Below are positions 17,574 to 25,886 of a stretch of 64,000 bases of DNA, in pieces. A program made the translations under genes and the position numbers. The notes under the pieces are model-generated. The model had not been told where the DNA came from, ran no database searches, and saw only the letters and a list, made by a program, of their open reading frames with translations. Origin of the DNA: Vibrio parahaemolyticus (lineage in GTDB: Bacteria > Pseudomonadota > Gammaproteobacteria > Enterobacterales > Vibrionaceae); contig NZ_UHIL01000002.1 of assembly GCF_900460535.1 (NCBI RefSeq), positions 744,001-808,000 on the forward strand, in the 5' to 3' direction. Every line of letters begins with the position of its first letter. Within the stretch, counting starts at the first letter, position 1.

Positions 17574-18809
17574 ATGAATCATTTAATATCTGTAGGTGCA
17601 CTGGAATCCTTCTTGGTTGCGATCAGTGTGCTTTTCTTGGGGCATTTTATTAATGCTAAGTTACCGATTTTAAAGAAGTTCAATATACCTGAGCCGATTG
17701 TAGGTGGCCTTATCGTAGCCTGCATCATTACTGCTCTTCATTTTAACGGTGTCGACTTGGAGTTTGATCTACCGTTACAAAACACCTTTATGCTGATGTT
17801 CTTTGCCACGGTTGGTTTAGCGGCAAACTACACTCAGTTGATGAAAGGAGGCGCGAAGGTTTTTATCTTCTTAGCGGTCGCGTCTTTCTATATCATCATT
17901 CAAAACGGTGTCGGCGTGTCACTTGCGGCGGCATTGGGTTTAGACCCATTAATGGGGTTAATCGCGGGTTCGATTACTCTGTCTGGTGGTCACGGCACGG
18001 GGGCGGCGTGGTCACAAACTTTCCAAGACGTGTACGGATTAAATAACGTTCTGGAAATCGCGATGGCATCGGCCACTTTTGGTTTGATCATCGGCGGTAT
18101 CATTGGTAGCCCAGTGGCTCAACGCCTAGTGGAAAAACATGGTATCGAATCTGAGTACGGTCGTGGTGGTAGAGATGCCAAAACCCACGAGAAGTTCCCA
18201 GAGCTGGTGACGTACAACGAGTACGAAGAAGACAAAGTAACGGCGAAAAAGGTCGTGGAAAAACTCTTCTTCTTACTGATTTGTGTGACGGGTGCGAAGT
18301 ACGTTGAACAGTGGGTGAGTACCTACGAAATTTCTTGGTTGATGATTCCTGATTTCGTTTACGCGCTGTTCATTGGTGTGATTATTACGAACTTCTTAGA
18401 GGTGACTAAGATTCGTAAGCTGGACGCTGAAACCGTCGATATGCTCGGTACGGTGTCGCTGTCTCTGTTCTTGGCGATGGCTCTCATGAGCTTGAAGCTA
18501 TGGAACATCTTTGATTTGGCGATCCCATTCTTAGTGATTCTGGCGATTCAGTCGGTGATTTTGGCCATCTTCACCTATTACGTGACCTTTAAGGTAATGG
18601 GCAGCAACTACGATGCGGCGGTTATCTCGGGTGGTCACTGTGGTTTTGGTTTGGGTGCGACGCCAACAGCGGTGATGAACATGGGTTCTATTGTTAACCG
18701 TTTTGGTCCTTCGCCTCAGGCATTTATGGTGGTACCAATTGTTGGCGCGTTCTTTATCGACATCGTCAACTTAATCATCTTGCAAGGTTACATTTCTTTC
18801 CTTGGCTAG
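17574..18809 (+). CDS. gltS: Sodium/glutamate symporter (GltS), copy 1
   Basis: The 411-residue inner-membrane carrier has about ten hydrophobic segments and family motifs in both halves (LITLSGGHGTGAAWSQTF-like segment near residue 135, and GGHCGFGLGATPTAVMNMG near 355). It couples glutamate uptake to sodium, suiting a marine organism. I choose the ATG at 17574 (MNHLISVGALESF) because AGAGG precedes it and because the second copy in this window starts with the same MNHxIS. The ATG at 17547 abuts GGAGG with no spacing. A terminator follows. Confidence 0.93.
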   Translation: MNHLISVGALESFLVAISVLFLGHFINAKLPILKKFNIPEPIVGGLIVACIITALHFNGVDLEFDLPLQNTFMLMFFATVGLAANYTQLMKGGAKVFIFLAVASFYIIIQNGVGVSLAAALGLDPLMGLIAGSITLSGGHGTGAAWSQTFQDVYGLNNVLEIAMASATFGLIIGGIIGSPVAQRLVEKHGIESEYGRGGRDAKTHEKFPELVTYNEYEEDKVTAKKVVEKLFFLLICVTGAKYVEQWVSTYEISWLMIPDFVYALFIGVIITNFLEVTKIRKLDAETVDMLGTVSLSLFLAMALMSLKLWNIFDLAIPFLVILAIQSVILAIFTYYVTFKVMGSNYDAAVISGGHCGFGLGATPTAVMNMGSIVNRFGPSPQAFMVVPIVGAFFIDIVNLIILQGYISFLG

Positions 18810-18843
18810 ACGATTGGATAGATGAGCCCCTAAGGGTAAAAAT

Positions 18844-18878
18844 AAAAACGGTCACAACGCAGGTTGTGACCGTTTTTT
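18844..18878. terminator. Terminator between gltS copy 1 and the ABC permease gene
   Basis: AAAAACGGTCACAAC pairs perfectly with GTTGTGACCGTTTTT around GCAG; it can serve both convergent genes. Confidence 0.92.
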
Positions 18879-18907
18879 TATGTCTCGGTTTTTGTTCGAG
18901 ACGTTGT

Positions 18908-19741
18908 TTATTGAATGGTACGGCTGAACTTCAAACTTGCCGTCCACGCCAGTATCCCAATAAAGGCGTAGATGCCGACGTTGGCCCAACCCGCTTCAGG
19001 AATCGCACTGAATGGGTTAGAGGCGATGATCGCATGCAGAGGCAAATAGAGCACAGCTGAGAAGAACTGATCCAACCCGTAGTAACCAAACATCGCAATT
19101 GGCATCCAACGTAGCGCATAAATCGCGATGAAGAGAATCACCAACGGCGAGTTTACCTTCTGAGAAATTGCCATCGCGCAAAGTGCTAGTGGCAGCATCA
19201 ACACGCCTGCGAGCGCCATTCTTGCTAAGAACTCCACCCAGTGCAGCAGCACGTAGCCAAGCGAAGTTTGACGATAGAGCAAAGCCAGTTGTTGGTCGGT
19301 CGAAATATTGAGTAACCACAGCATAAAATCAGCCGCCAAAACGAGGCCAGAACACACCAGCGGGATCACCAACAAACCAAACGTCAGCTTCACGAGGTGC
19401 GTTTTTAGATCGCTAACTGGCATACTGCGCCAAAACATAATGCTGCCTTCGGCACGCTCTTTACGCAGCGTTCTAGGGAAGTACTGGATGGCAAGTAACA
19501 TAGACAGCAAACCAGCGCCACCAGTGATCAGCATGTTGACGTCATCCCCAAGTTCTTTGTGAATATCACTCACATCGCCACCGAGGCTCATTTCGAAAAA
19601 CATGTTGTGTTGCAACGTGGTGTTACTCATCAAACTAATAAAAAGCAACGCTCCACACGCCAACATAAACAAAGGTAAGCGCAATACTAGTGGGTTTTCT
19701 AACCACTCTTTACGCAACATTGCGACGACAGAGCGCATCAT
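18908..19741 (-). CDS. ABC-2 type transporter permease of the YtrA-type cassette
   Basis: The 277-residue protein has about six hydrophobic segments and begins MMRSVVAMLRKEWLENPLVLRLP, the usual cytoplasmic start of ABC-2 permeases. KERAEGSIMFWRSMPVSDLKTHLVKL is the typical coupling region. It overlaps the ATPase gene by four bases (ATGA). With the ATPase it would form an efflux or lipid/peptide transporter. In GntR/YtrA-led operons such transporters often respond to cell-wall-active compounds, but the substrate here is not known. Confidence 0.88.
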   Translation of the reverse strand: MMRSVVAMLRKEWLENPLVLRLPLFMLACGALLFISLMSNTTLQHNMFFEMSLGGDVSDIHKELGDDVNMLITGGAGLLSMLLAIQYFPRTLRKERAEGSIMFWRSMPVSDLKTHLVKLTFGLLVIPLVCSGLVLAADFMLWLLNISTDQQLALLYRQTSLGYVLLHWVEFLARMALAGVLMLPLALCAMAISQKVNSPLVILFIAIYALRWMPIAMFGYYGLDQFFSAVLYLPLHAIIASNPFSAIPEAGWANVGIYAFIGILAWTASLKFSRTIQ

Positions 19742-20595
19742 GCTGCCTCCTTTTGTAACGCTAAAAACAGATCCGCCAGTTTTACACCATGCACATCGCC
19801 AAGCCCTGCCGCTTGATCAGCGTATTGTGAAGACAATAGCCATTTCGTTGTGCCCAATCCTTTTTGAGAAGAGAGTGGGTGCATCGCTTCAATTTGCGCA
19901 CGGTGTTCGTCATTGGCATCGAGAATAAAGTAGTCTTCACTGATGCTGTCCATTGAGGTTTGCAGCACCGGGCGACCGTGTTTAAGAATCAACACATCGG
20001 TTAACAGATGCTCGATCTCGGAAACTTCATGGCTGGTGATGATCAGAACGCGTTCACCATCGTGAAACCATTCCAGTAAATGACGGTAGAAGGTGTCGCG
20101 GTAAACCAAATCCAAACCAAGAGTTGGTTCATCCAAAATCAGGATTTGTGTATTGGTTGCGATAACAATGGCAAGGTGCAATTGCACTTTCATCCCTTTC
20201 GAAAGGGCTCTGATTTTCGCACGAGGTTTGATGTCGGTTTGACGAAGCAGCGCATCCGCTTTGCTGCGATTGAAACCCGGGTGAACCCCTTCGGTATAAC
20301 TCAGAAGCTGAGAGACCGTCATCCAATCTGGCAAAACATTTACATCCGAGATGTACGACAAATTCTGCATGATCTTGTCGCGCTGCATCATGGGCTCGAA
20401 GCCATTGATGCGAATTGTCCCGTCGTAGTCGTGGGCGCCGAGTAGGGCGTTAATAAGCGTCGATTTACCCGCGCCATTGTGGCCGAGTAAACCAAGCACT
20501 TGACCAGCATGTAAGTCAAAACTCACATCATGAAGCGCCTCTCCTTGTTGACGGTACTGCTTGGAGACGTTTTTTACACTGACTAATGCGCTCAT
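19738..20595 (-). CDS. ABC transporter ATP-binding protein of the YtrA-type cassette
   Basis: The 285-residue ATPase has Walker A (GHNGAGKSTLINALLG), a Q-loop region (NLSYISDVNVLPDWMTV), a signature reduced to RALSKGMKVQLHLAIVIA, Walker B (ILILDEPTLGLD) and the switch His (ITSHEVSEIEHL). The C-terminal 60 residues are an accessory domain. The LSKGMKVQ signature is the form seen in ABC-2 exporters. It overlaps both its neighbours by four bases, so the three-gene cassette is tightly coupled. Confidence 0.93.
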   Translation of the reverse strand: MSALVSVKNVSKQYRQQGEALHDVSFDLHAGQVLGLLGHNGAGKSTLINALLGAHDYDGTIRINGFEPMMQRDKIMQNLSYISDVNVLPDWMTVSQLLSYTEGVHPGFNRSKADALLRQTDIKPRAKIRALSKGMKVQLHLAIVIATNTQILILDEPTLGLDLVYRDTFYRHLLEWFHDGERVLIITSHEVSEIEHLLTDVLILKHGRPVLQTSMDSISEDYFILDANDEHRAQIEAMHPLSSQKGLGTTKWLLSSQYADQAAGLGDVHGVKLADLFLALQKEAA

Positions 20596-20963
20596 TGGTC
20601 ACCTTTCATATGGGGGTTGAGTTGCTGGACAAGTTCATCAACTGACATGTCCAGACGTTGTAATGTATCGGCTATTTGAGGAATTTGCTGTTCAAGAAAG
20701 CGAGCCTTTTCCGCAGAGCGCAATTGTTGAATTGCCCCTTGTGCGACAAACATGCCTTGGCCACGTTTTTTCTCCACTAGTCCTTCATCAACAAGTAACT
20801 GATAGCCTTTCATGACGGTAAGGTGGTTAATTTTCATATCGGCAGAGATGCTGCGGACGGAGGGTAAAGCCTCGCCTTCTTTCCAGACGCCCTGCAATAT
20901 TTGTTGGGTGATCTGATCAGCCAACTGGCGAAAAATCGGTTGGCGATCATGCCAATGCGTCAT
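20592..20963 (-). CDS. GntR family regulator, YtrA subfamily
   Basis: The 123-residue product starts MTHWHDRQPIFRQLADQIT and carries an N-terminal winged helix (PSVRSISADMKINHLTVMKGYQLLVDEGLVEKKRGQGMFV). A short helical tail follows instead of a large ligand domain, which defines the YtrA group. I prefer the ATG at 20963, which has TAGGATG eight bases upstream; an ATG three codons earlier has none. It leads an operon with an ABC ATPase and permease, and a 22-bp palindrome lies 25 bp upstream, so it most likely represses its own operon. Confidence 0.9.
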   Translation of the reverse strand: MTHWHDRQPIFRQLADQITQQILQGVWKEGEALPSVRSISADMKINHLTVMKGYQLLVDEGLVEKKRGQGMFVAQGAIQQLRSAEKARFLEQQIPQIADTLQRLDMSVDELVQQLNPHMKGDQ

Positions 20964-20987
20964 GATAAACATCCTATGGCTGAATTG

Positions 20988-21009
20988 GTGTTATATATAT
21001 GTATAACAC
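20988..21009. promoter_or_regulatory. Palindromic operator for the YtrA-type regulator
   Basis: GTGTTATA at 20988-20995 mirrors TATAACAC at 21002-21009 with a 6-base AT centre. It lies just before the GntR gene and includes TATA sequence suited to a -10 element. YtrA-type repressors bind palindromes that begin GTGT and end ACAC. The site fits well but binding is inferred. Confidence 0.7.
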
Positions 21010-21152
21010 TGAGTTTGAGAAATAGAAAGAATTAATCTTTTTGCCATCACACAACAGCGTGTTTATGGCGTCCGTTTTCGACACGTTGCACCGAATATTT
21101 GCACGCAATCGGATGCGTTTTTTCTATTTCAAATTGATATAAAAACAACTAC

Positions 21153-21280
21153 TTCTCATAAGTTGAGAATCCGCAATTAGAGGTACTTCAGAGCGTGAGA
21201 AACTTACGACAAAACTTGTGTTTATCACTGAGTGAGAATTTATTGAATATTAAAATTAAAACATTCTTATCTAGTGAGAA
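21153..21280 (+). promoter_or_regulatory. Repeated TGAGAA elements upstream of gltS copy 2
   Basis: TTCTCA-TAAGT-TGAGAA (21153-21169) is a perfect palindrome. TGAGAA recurs at 21196, 21233 and 21275; the last is part of a second imperfect palindrome (ATTCTTAT...GTGAGAAT). Spacings are 32, 37 and 42 bp. The cluster lies between the divergent GntR gene and gltS copy 2. A regulator is suspected but not identified. The rest of the 21010-21397 interval is AT-rich promoter sequence without a gene. Confidence 0.4.
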
Positions 21281-21397
21281 TTATAGTGGAATTCACCCTA
21301 GAAAAATAAGGACTCAATAGGCAACCTGATTGGATTCGTTACCTATCTCTCGTTGAAGCATTACTCAGCGGATGAGAAAAAGGAAAAAAGAGGTTTT

Positions 21398-22624
21398 ATG
21401 AATCATGTTATTTCAATCGGCCCACAGGAGTCGTTTCTCGTCGCTATTTGTGTGTTGTTCCTAGGGCAATTTATCAACACCAAACTTCCAATTTTAAAAA
21501 AATTCAATATCCCAGAACCGATTGTTGGTGGGTTAGTTATCGCCTGTGTGATTACCGCAATGCACTTTAATGGCGTTGATTTATCCTTCGATTTACCACT
21601 GCAAAACACCTTTATGTTGATGTTTTTTGCCACCGTTGGATTAGCGGCAAACTACACCCAGCTGATCAAAGGTGGTGCGAAGGTGTTTATCTTTCTCGCG
21701 GTGGCATCAGCGTACATTCTTATTCAAAACGCCGTTGGTGTGTCTTTGGCGACCGCATTGGGCTTAGATCCGCTAATGGGGTTAATTGCGGGTTCTATTA
21801 CGCTTTCTGGTGGTCATGGAACAGGCGCAGCTTGGTCGCAGACTTTCCAAGATATGTACGGGCTACATAACGTACTTGAGGTTGCGATGGCATCTGCGAC
21901 GTTTGGCTTGGTGATTGGCGGCATCATCGGCAGCCCAGTGGCACAGCGTTTGATAGACAAAAACAACCTAGAATCGGAATACGGCCGTACAAATCAAAGT
22001 CACCAACGTTTTCCTGAACTCGTGACTTATAACGAGCACGAAGAAGACCGAGTTACTGCAAAGAAAGTGGTCGAAAGCTTGTCGATTATTTTGTTGTGTG
22101 TGACAGGGGCGGGTTATCTAGAAAACTGGGTGAGCAGCTTTGGCATCAAATGGTTGATGATTCCAGACTTTGTCTACGCGTTGTTTATTGGTGTGGTGAT
22201 CACCAACATCATGGAAGTGACGAAAGTTCGCAAAGTCGACTTAGAAACCGTGGATATTCTCGGTACGGTTTCATTGTCGCTGTTCCTAGCAATGGCGCTA
22301 ATGAGCCTAAAACTGTGGAACATTTTTGACCTAGCCATTCCGTTCTTGATCATCCTTGCCGTGCAGTCGGCAATTCTCGCGGTGTTCGCTTACTACGTGA
22401 CATTCCGCGTCATGGGCAGCAACTACGACGCGGCGGTAATTTCTAGTGGACACTGCGGTTTTGGTTTGGGGGCGACCCCAACGGCCGTGATGAACATGGG
22501 GTCTATCGTGAACCGTTTCGGCCCGTCACCACAGGCATTTATGGTGGTGCCGATTGTCGGTGCATTCTTCATCGACATCGTTAACTTAGTGATTTTGCAA
22601 GGCTGCATCGCCTTTATCAAATAA
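21398..22624 (+). CDS. gltS: Sodium/glutamate symporter (GltS), copy 2
   Basis: The 408-residue product is closely similar to copy 1 along its whole length, sharing long identical blocks such as LPILKKFNIPEPIVGG and GATPTAVMNMGSIVNRF. Differences cluster in the cytoplasmic loop near residue 200 (NNLESEYGRTNQSHQRF against HGIESEYGRGGRDAKTH) and at the C terminus. The start at 21398 (MNHVISIGPQESF, AGAGG upstream) matches copy 1; the frame extends 15 codons further upstream without support. The upstream region differs completely from that of copy 1, so the two are probably expressed under different conditions. Confidence 0.93.
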   Translation: MNHVISIGPQESFLVAICVLFLGQFINTKLPILKKFNIPEPIVGGLVIACVITAMHFNGVDLSFDLPLQNTFMLMFFATVGLAANYTQLIKGGAKVFIFLAVASAYILIQNAVGVSLATALGLDPLMGLIAGSITLSGGHGTGAAWSQTFQDMYGLHNVLEVAMASATFGLVIGGIIGSPVAQRLIDKNNLESEYGRTNQSHQRFPELVTYNEHEEDRVTAKKVVESLSIILLCVTGAGYLENWVSSFGIKWLMIPDFVYALFIGVVITNIMEVTKVRKVDLETVDILGTVSLSLFLAMALMSLKLWNIFDLAIPFLIILAVQSAILAVFAYYVTFRVMGSNYDAAVISSGHCGFGLGATPTAVMNMGSIVNRFGPSPQAFMVVPIVGAFFIDIVNLVILQGCIAFIK

Positions 22625-22669
22625 TCGGCGAAAGGCGTAACCACGCCAATTTTAAGATCATTTAAAGCC

Positions 22670-22698
22670 AAAGCCAGTCGGAAAAGACTGGCTTTTTT
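22670..22698 (+). terminator. Terminator after gltS copy 2
   Basis: AAAGCCAGTC pairs with GACTGGCTTT around GGAAAA and is followed by TTTTTTG. Confidence 0.9.
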
Positions 22699-22801
22699 GT
22701 TTCTTGGTATGAATCTTTCTCATTCTTGCTTCAAGCAATGAAATCAATGCGTTAATATCATTCACCGGATGTTATTTTCCCAGCAGCAGGAGGCTCCACA
22801 C

Positions 22802-23668
22802 ATGTCAGAAAAAATATCGACATCAGCATTAGCGAAAATGCGCAATATTGACGCCAAGCTGCTGTTTTCAGATCTCAAACGCGCCGGTTACATCACTCGC
22901 CAAGAGGACAAATGGATCCTGACGGAAGAGGGCGCTAAGTTCGGCGGTGAATATGTTGACCACCCCAAGTTTGGGCAGTTTATTGTCTGGCCTACGAACT
23001 TGCATATTGAGCTGAATCCTACCTCTGGGAAAACGCTGAGTGCCACACTACTTGGCGATAAACTTCGCCTTAATGCCAAGCGAATCAACCAATTGTTGAG
23101 TGAGCTAGGCTGGATAAGTAAATCAGAAGACGGATGGCAAGTCACCGAAGCGGGCATTCGAGCAGGTGGTCAACAGCGTGCAGACAAAGAATCACAAAAC
23201 ACCTTTGTGGTTTGGCACGATGTCGTTTTGCGCAACAAGCGCTTGAAGCAATCTGTAGTGGAGTTTTTGGGGCAAGATGCGGAGTCGCACTCCACCGACA
23301 AATCCTACTCCAGTTTTCGTCAAAAATTCGAAGCCAAACACCGGACTTTGGATGGGCACTATGTTCGTTCAAAAGGGGAGTTATTAATTGATAACTGGTT
23401 GTATTTGGCTGGTATTGTCCATGCTTACGAGCGACAACTCCCGATAGAACAAGAAGTGATGAGCGATTTTTATCTCCCTGCTGGCAAGCTGTACCTTCAG
23501 TTTTGGGGAAGTGATAGCGGAGAGACGCCAGAAAAAGAGCGAGAAGTCATTCGCGCGGTGTATCAGCAACACAACTTCAATTTGATCGAAGTAGAGCCAA
23601 GTGAACTAGACAAGCTGGATGAAGTTCTGCCAAAGCGTCTGCGCCAATTTGGCATCCAAGCGTACTGA
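22802..23668 (+). CDS. Winged-helix-repeat protein with PD-(D/E)xK-like C-terminal domain
   Basis: The start at 22802 has AGGAGG ten bases upstream. The 288-residue product contains two similar N-terminal modules (about 18-64 and 92-140: LLFSDLKRAGYI...DKWILTEEGAKFGGEY and LLSELGWI...DGWQVTEAGIRAGGQQ), resembling winged-helix or antirepressor-type repeats. The C-terminal part (about 190-288) reads YVRSKGELLIDNWLYLAGI...SDFYLPAGKLYLQFWG, the layout of a restriction-endonuclease-like fold with Glu in the first helix and Asp in SDF. The third acidic position (usually E before the aromatic-Trp-Gly) is Gln, so activity is uncertain. Proteins like this have been called 'glycerol kinase' in Vibrio genomes, which the sequence does not support. 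Confidence 0.6.
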   Translation: MSEKISTSALAKMRNIDAKLLFSDLKRAGYITRQEDKWILTEEGAKFGGEYVDHPKFGQFIVWPTNLHIELNPTSGKTLSATLLGDKLRLNAKRINQLLSELGWISKSEDGWQVTEAGIRAGGQQRADKESQNTFVVWHDVVLRNKRLKQSVVEFLGQDAESHSTDKSYSSFRQKFEAKHRTLDGHYVRSKGELLIDNWLYLAGIVHAYERQLPIEQEVMSDFYLPAGKLYLQFWGSDSGETPEKEREVIRAVYQQHNFNLIEVEPSELDKLDEVLPKRLRQFGIQAY

Positions 23669-23730
23669 GGTACTTCTCAAATGAATGAAGATGCTTGCGA
23701 TGTGATGGTATTTGTCATGCCCAGAAACGA

Positions 23731-23757
23731 AAAAACCCGTGATGATTCACGGGTTTT
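23731..23757. terminator. Terminator between the nuclease-like gene and nagB
   Basis: AAAACCCGTGA pairs with TCACGGGTTTT around a short loop, with A and T runs for both convergent genes. Confidence 0.88.
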
Positions 23758-23795
23758 GTATTTTTAGCGGTTATCTTGGCTTATCGCACGAAGGA

Positions 23796-24596
23796 CTAGA
23801 AACCTTTGATGTTTTCCGCTTCTAGCTCAGAGAAGTACTTAACTGTCTTCACTTTAAGCTCTTGTTGTGAAGGCTCGTCACATACGATCACTGCTTTAGG
23901 GTGCAGCTGAAGAGCAGAAACTGTCCATAGGTGGTTTACACAACCTTCAACAGCCGCTTCTAGTGCAAGTGCTTTGTTGTGACCAGTCACTAGGATCATC
24001 ACTTCTTCTGCGTCTAGTAGTGTGCCTACACCGATAGTCAGTGCGTATTTAGGAACTTGGTTGATGTCGCCATCAAAGAAGCGAGAGTTCGCGATACGAG
24101 TATCTTCAGTTAGTGTCTTGATGCGAGTGCGAGAAGACAGAGAAGACGCTGGCTCGTTGAATGCGATGTGACCGTCGTTACCTACGCCGCCCATGAATAG
24201 GTTGATTTTGCCGTAAGACTTGATTTTGTCTTCGTAGCGTTTGCATTCTGCTTCGTGGTTGTCAGTGTTGCCGTTCAACAGGTTGATATTTTCTTCTTGA
24301 ATATCAATGTGGTTGAAGAAGTTGTTGTACATGAATGAACGGTATGATTCTGGGTGATCCGCAGGGATACCGATGTATTCATCCATGTTGAAAGTGACAA
24401 CGTGTTTGAAACTTACTTCACCAGCTTGGTAAAGCTCGATCAGTGCTTTGTAAGTTGCTAGAGGAGTGCCACCAGTTGGTAGACCCAGAACGAATGGACG
24501 CTCAGCAGTAGGTTTGAAATCGTTGATACGCTTAGCGATGTGCGCAGCTGCCCACTTACCTACTTGTGCTGCTCGAGTTAACGGGATAAGTCTCAT
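23796..24596 (-). CDS. nagB: Glucosamine-6-phosphate deaminase
   Basis: The 266-residue enzyme opens with [20 protein letters not shown]. It contains [27 protein letters not shown] with the catalytic Asp, [14 protein letters not shown] with the ring-opening His, and the allosteric-site region SSRTRIKTL. It converts glucosamine-6-phosphate to fructose-6-phosphate and ammonia, the last step of N-acetylglucosamine use and thus of chitin breakdown (a chitinase is encoded 13 kb away). Length equals the E. coli enzyme. Strongly biased codons suggest high expression. It stands alone rather than with nagA, as is usual in Vibrio. Confidence 0.97.
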   Translation of the reverse strand: MRLIPLTRAAQVGKWAAAHIAKRINDFKPTAERPFVLGLPTGGTPLATYKALIELYQAGEVSFKHVVTFNMDEYIGIPADHPESYRSFMYNNFFNHIDIQEENINLLNGNTDNHEAECKRYEDKIKSYGKINLFMGGVGNDGHIAFNEPASSLSSRTRIKTLTEDTRIANSRFFDGDINQVPKYALTIGVGTLLDAEEVMILVTGHNKALALEAAVEGCVNHLWTVSALQLHPKAVIVCDEPSQQELKVKTVKYFSELEAENIKGF

Positions 24597-24637
24597 TTTG
24601 TGCCCCTAGTTATTGGAATTTAAGATGTACTGAAACA

Positions 24638-24658
24638 TTAATTCGCATTATAAAATAA
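24638..24658 (-). promoter_or_regulatory. Candidate NagC operator overlapping the nagB promoter
   Basis: Read on the minus strand the site is TTATTTTATAATGCGAATTAA, close to the NagC pattern of TTATTTT and its mirror around a GC-containing centre, and it includes a TATAAT -10 element. It lies about 42 bp before the nagB start. NagC represses nagB until GlcNAc-6-phosphate is present. The remainder of 24597-24981 is AT-rich divergent promoter sequence with no gene. Confidence 0.45.
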
Positions 24659-24981
24659 GTAATGGCGAACTGCTATTGTTTTAGGTCAAAAATTTGCTTT
24701 TTCTTTAACCAATGTTGCCTTTTGCAACCAGTTTTACGTTTGCTTTACGCTAAATTGTTAACTTGTGAGCGTTTTTTGGTCACTTGAGTTCATTGATAGA
24801 TGCGTAAAATTTATGGCTTGAATTAAGTTATAAAGTAAACATCAAGCGTCGATGTTCTGGGTTTATTGGATGGTAAGTGGCGGAAAAAATTCAAATATTT
24901 TGATCTCACTCAACCTCGTACATGGCAGGTAAATCATTCCTTAACCATAATTACAGCGTGTGAACAGGTAGGGATATCACT

Positions 24982-25233
24982 ATGAAAAACGAATTGGATC
25001 CAAGCAAAGTGCTACAAGCGTACGAAAACGTCATGAACAACGGTTCGCCAACGGAGTTCGGTAAGATCTATGAAGGTGTGGAGGCGTTCTCGGATTACGA
25101 TGGTTACAACGTCTTTTTAAGAGGCAACGGCGTGGAGCTGAAAGTGGGTTTCCACAACACGTATCACCTAGAGTACGAGCAGGAGCACTTAAAAGAAACG
25201 TTTTTGAAAAAGATTGCGATGCTGGCGAAATAG
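24982..25233 (+). CDS. DUF3081-like small protein
   Basis: The 83-residue cytoplasmic protein (MKNELDPSKVLQAYENVMNNG...) contains EGVEAFSDYDGYNVFLRGNGVELKVGFHNTYHLEY, which I recognise as a DUF3081-type sequence of gamma-proteobacteria; no function is known. GGTAGGGA precedes the start. It is monocistronic, divergent from nagB. Confidence 0.7.
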   Translation: MKNELDPSKVLQAYENVMNNGSPTEFGKIYEGVEAFSDYDGYNVFLRGNGVELKVGFHNTYHLEYEQEHLKETFLKKIAMLAK

Positions 25234-25270
25234 GTCGACATTTCCCATGCACCAAAATCGCAGATATTAA

Positions 25271-25304
25271 AAAAGCCCTCGGGAGAACGCGCCCTTGGGC
25301 TTTA
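25271..25304 (-). terminator. Terminator for the maoP-like gene
   Basis: AAAAGCCC (25271-25278) pairs with GGGCTTT (25297-25303) with further inner pairing. The T run is on the minus strand, so it serves the minus-strand gene ending at 25385. Confidence 0.7.
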
Positions 25305-25384
25305 GGAGAAGAAATGGGTCAGAAGCGTTCACTCACACCGAATGATGAACGTTTGTTGAACATCTGACGTTTGGTTATTTCTTA

Positions 25385-25738
25385 TTAATCGTCTTCAGCC
25401 AAACTCTCTTCTGCATAGTCGTCAGCCGCATCTGGTTTGTTGCGACCGTTTAGCGTATGGAAGCGCTTACGACCACGAGCCAATTGGGTGTATTTTAACC
25501 AAGTGCGCTCGATTTTAGTTTTCGCTTTGCCTGGGTTTTCTAGCACCTTGACGAAGTGTTTCTCTTCGCTATTCTCAGGTGTTAACTCGCCTGACTCTAA
25601 GCCAAGCATAGTATCCCCATAAATTGTTAGGATTTCCTCTTCCGAAAGAGTAAAATCGCCAGACTTTGCAAAGCCGCGTGGGAATTTTACGTTGTCGTAA
25701 AAACGTTTTTTGCCATGACGGAATTCAGTGTCAGACAT
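25385..25738 (-). CDS. maoP: MaoP-like DUF413 protein
   Basis: The 117-residue acidic protein contains KRFYDNVKFPRGFAKSGDFTLSEEEILTIYG and ERTWLKYTQLARGRKRFHTLNG, matching E. coli MaoP (DUF413, formerly YifE), which with the maoS site helps organise the Ori macrodomain. I start it at 25738 (MSDTEFRHGKK); the frame is open 33 codons further but that part is not conserved. It is divergent from an HdfR-like LysR gene, as maoP and hdfR are in E. coli, which strengthens the assignment of both. Confidence 0.85.
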   Translation of the reverse strand: MSDTEFRHGKKRFYDNVKFPRGFAKSGDFTLSEEEILTIYGDTMLGLESGELTPENSEEKHFVKVLENPGKAKTKIERTWLKYTQLARGRKRFHTLNGRNKPDAADDYAEESLAEDD

Positions 25739-25886
25739 GTCAACAGCCTCTGTAACCGTTATTGATGAATGTAGTGAACTACGGCGAAAATTAGGCGCAA
25801 AGCTAACAAAAGAAAAACAAAACTTTTTTGTCGTCAAGATTTTAATTAATTGTTAATCTGGTTTGATATTAACCAGGAGTTGGTTT

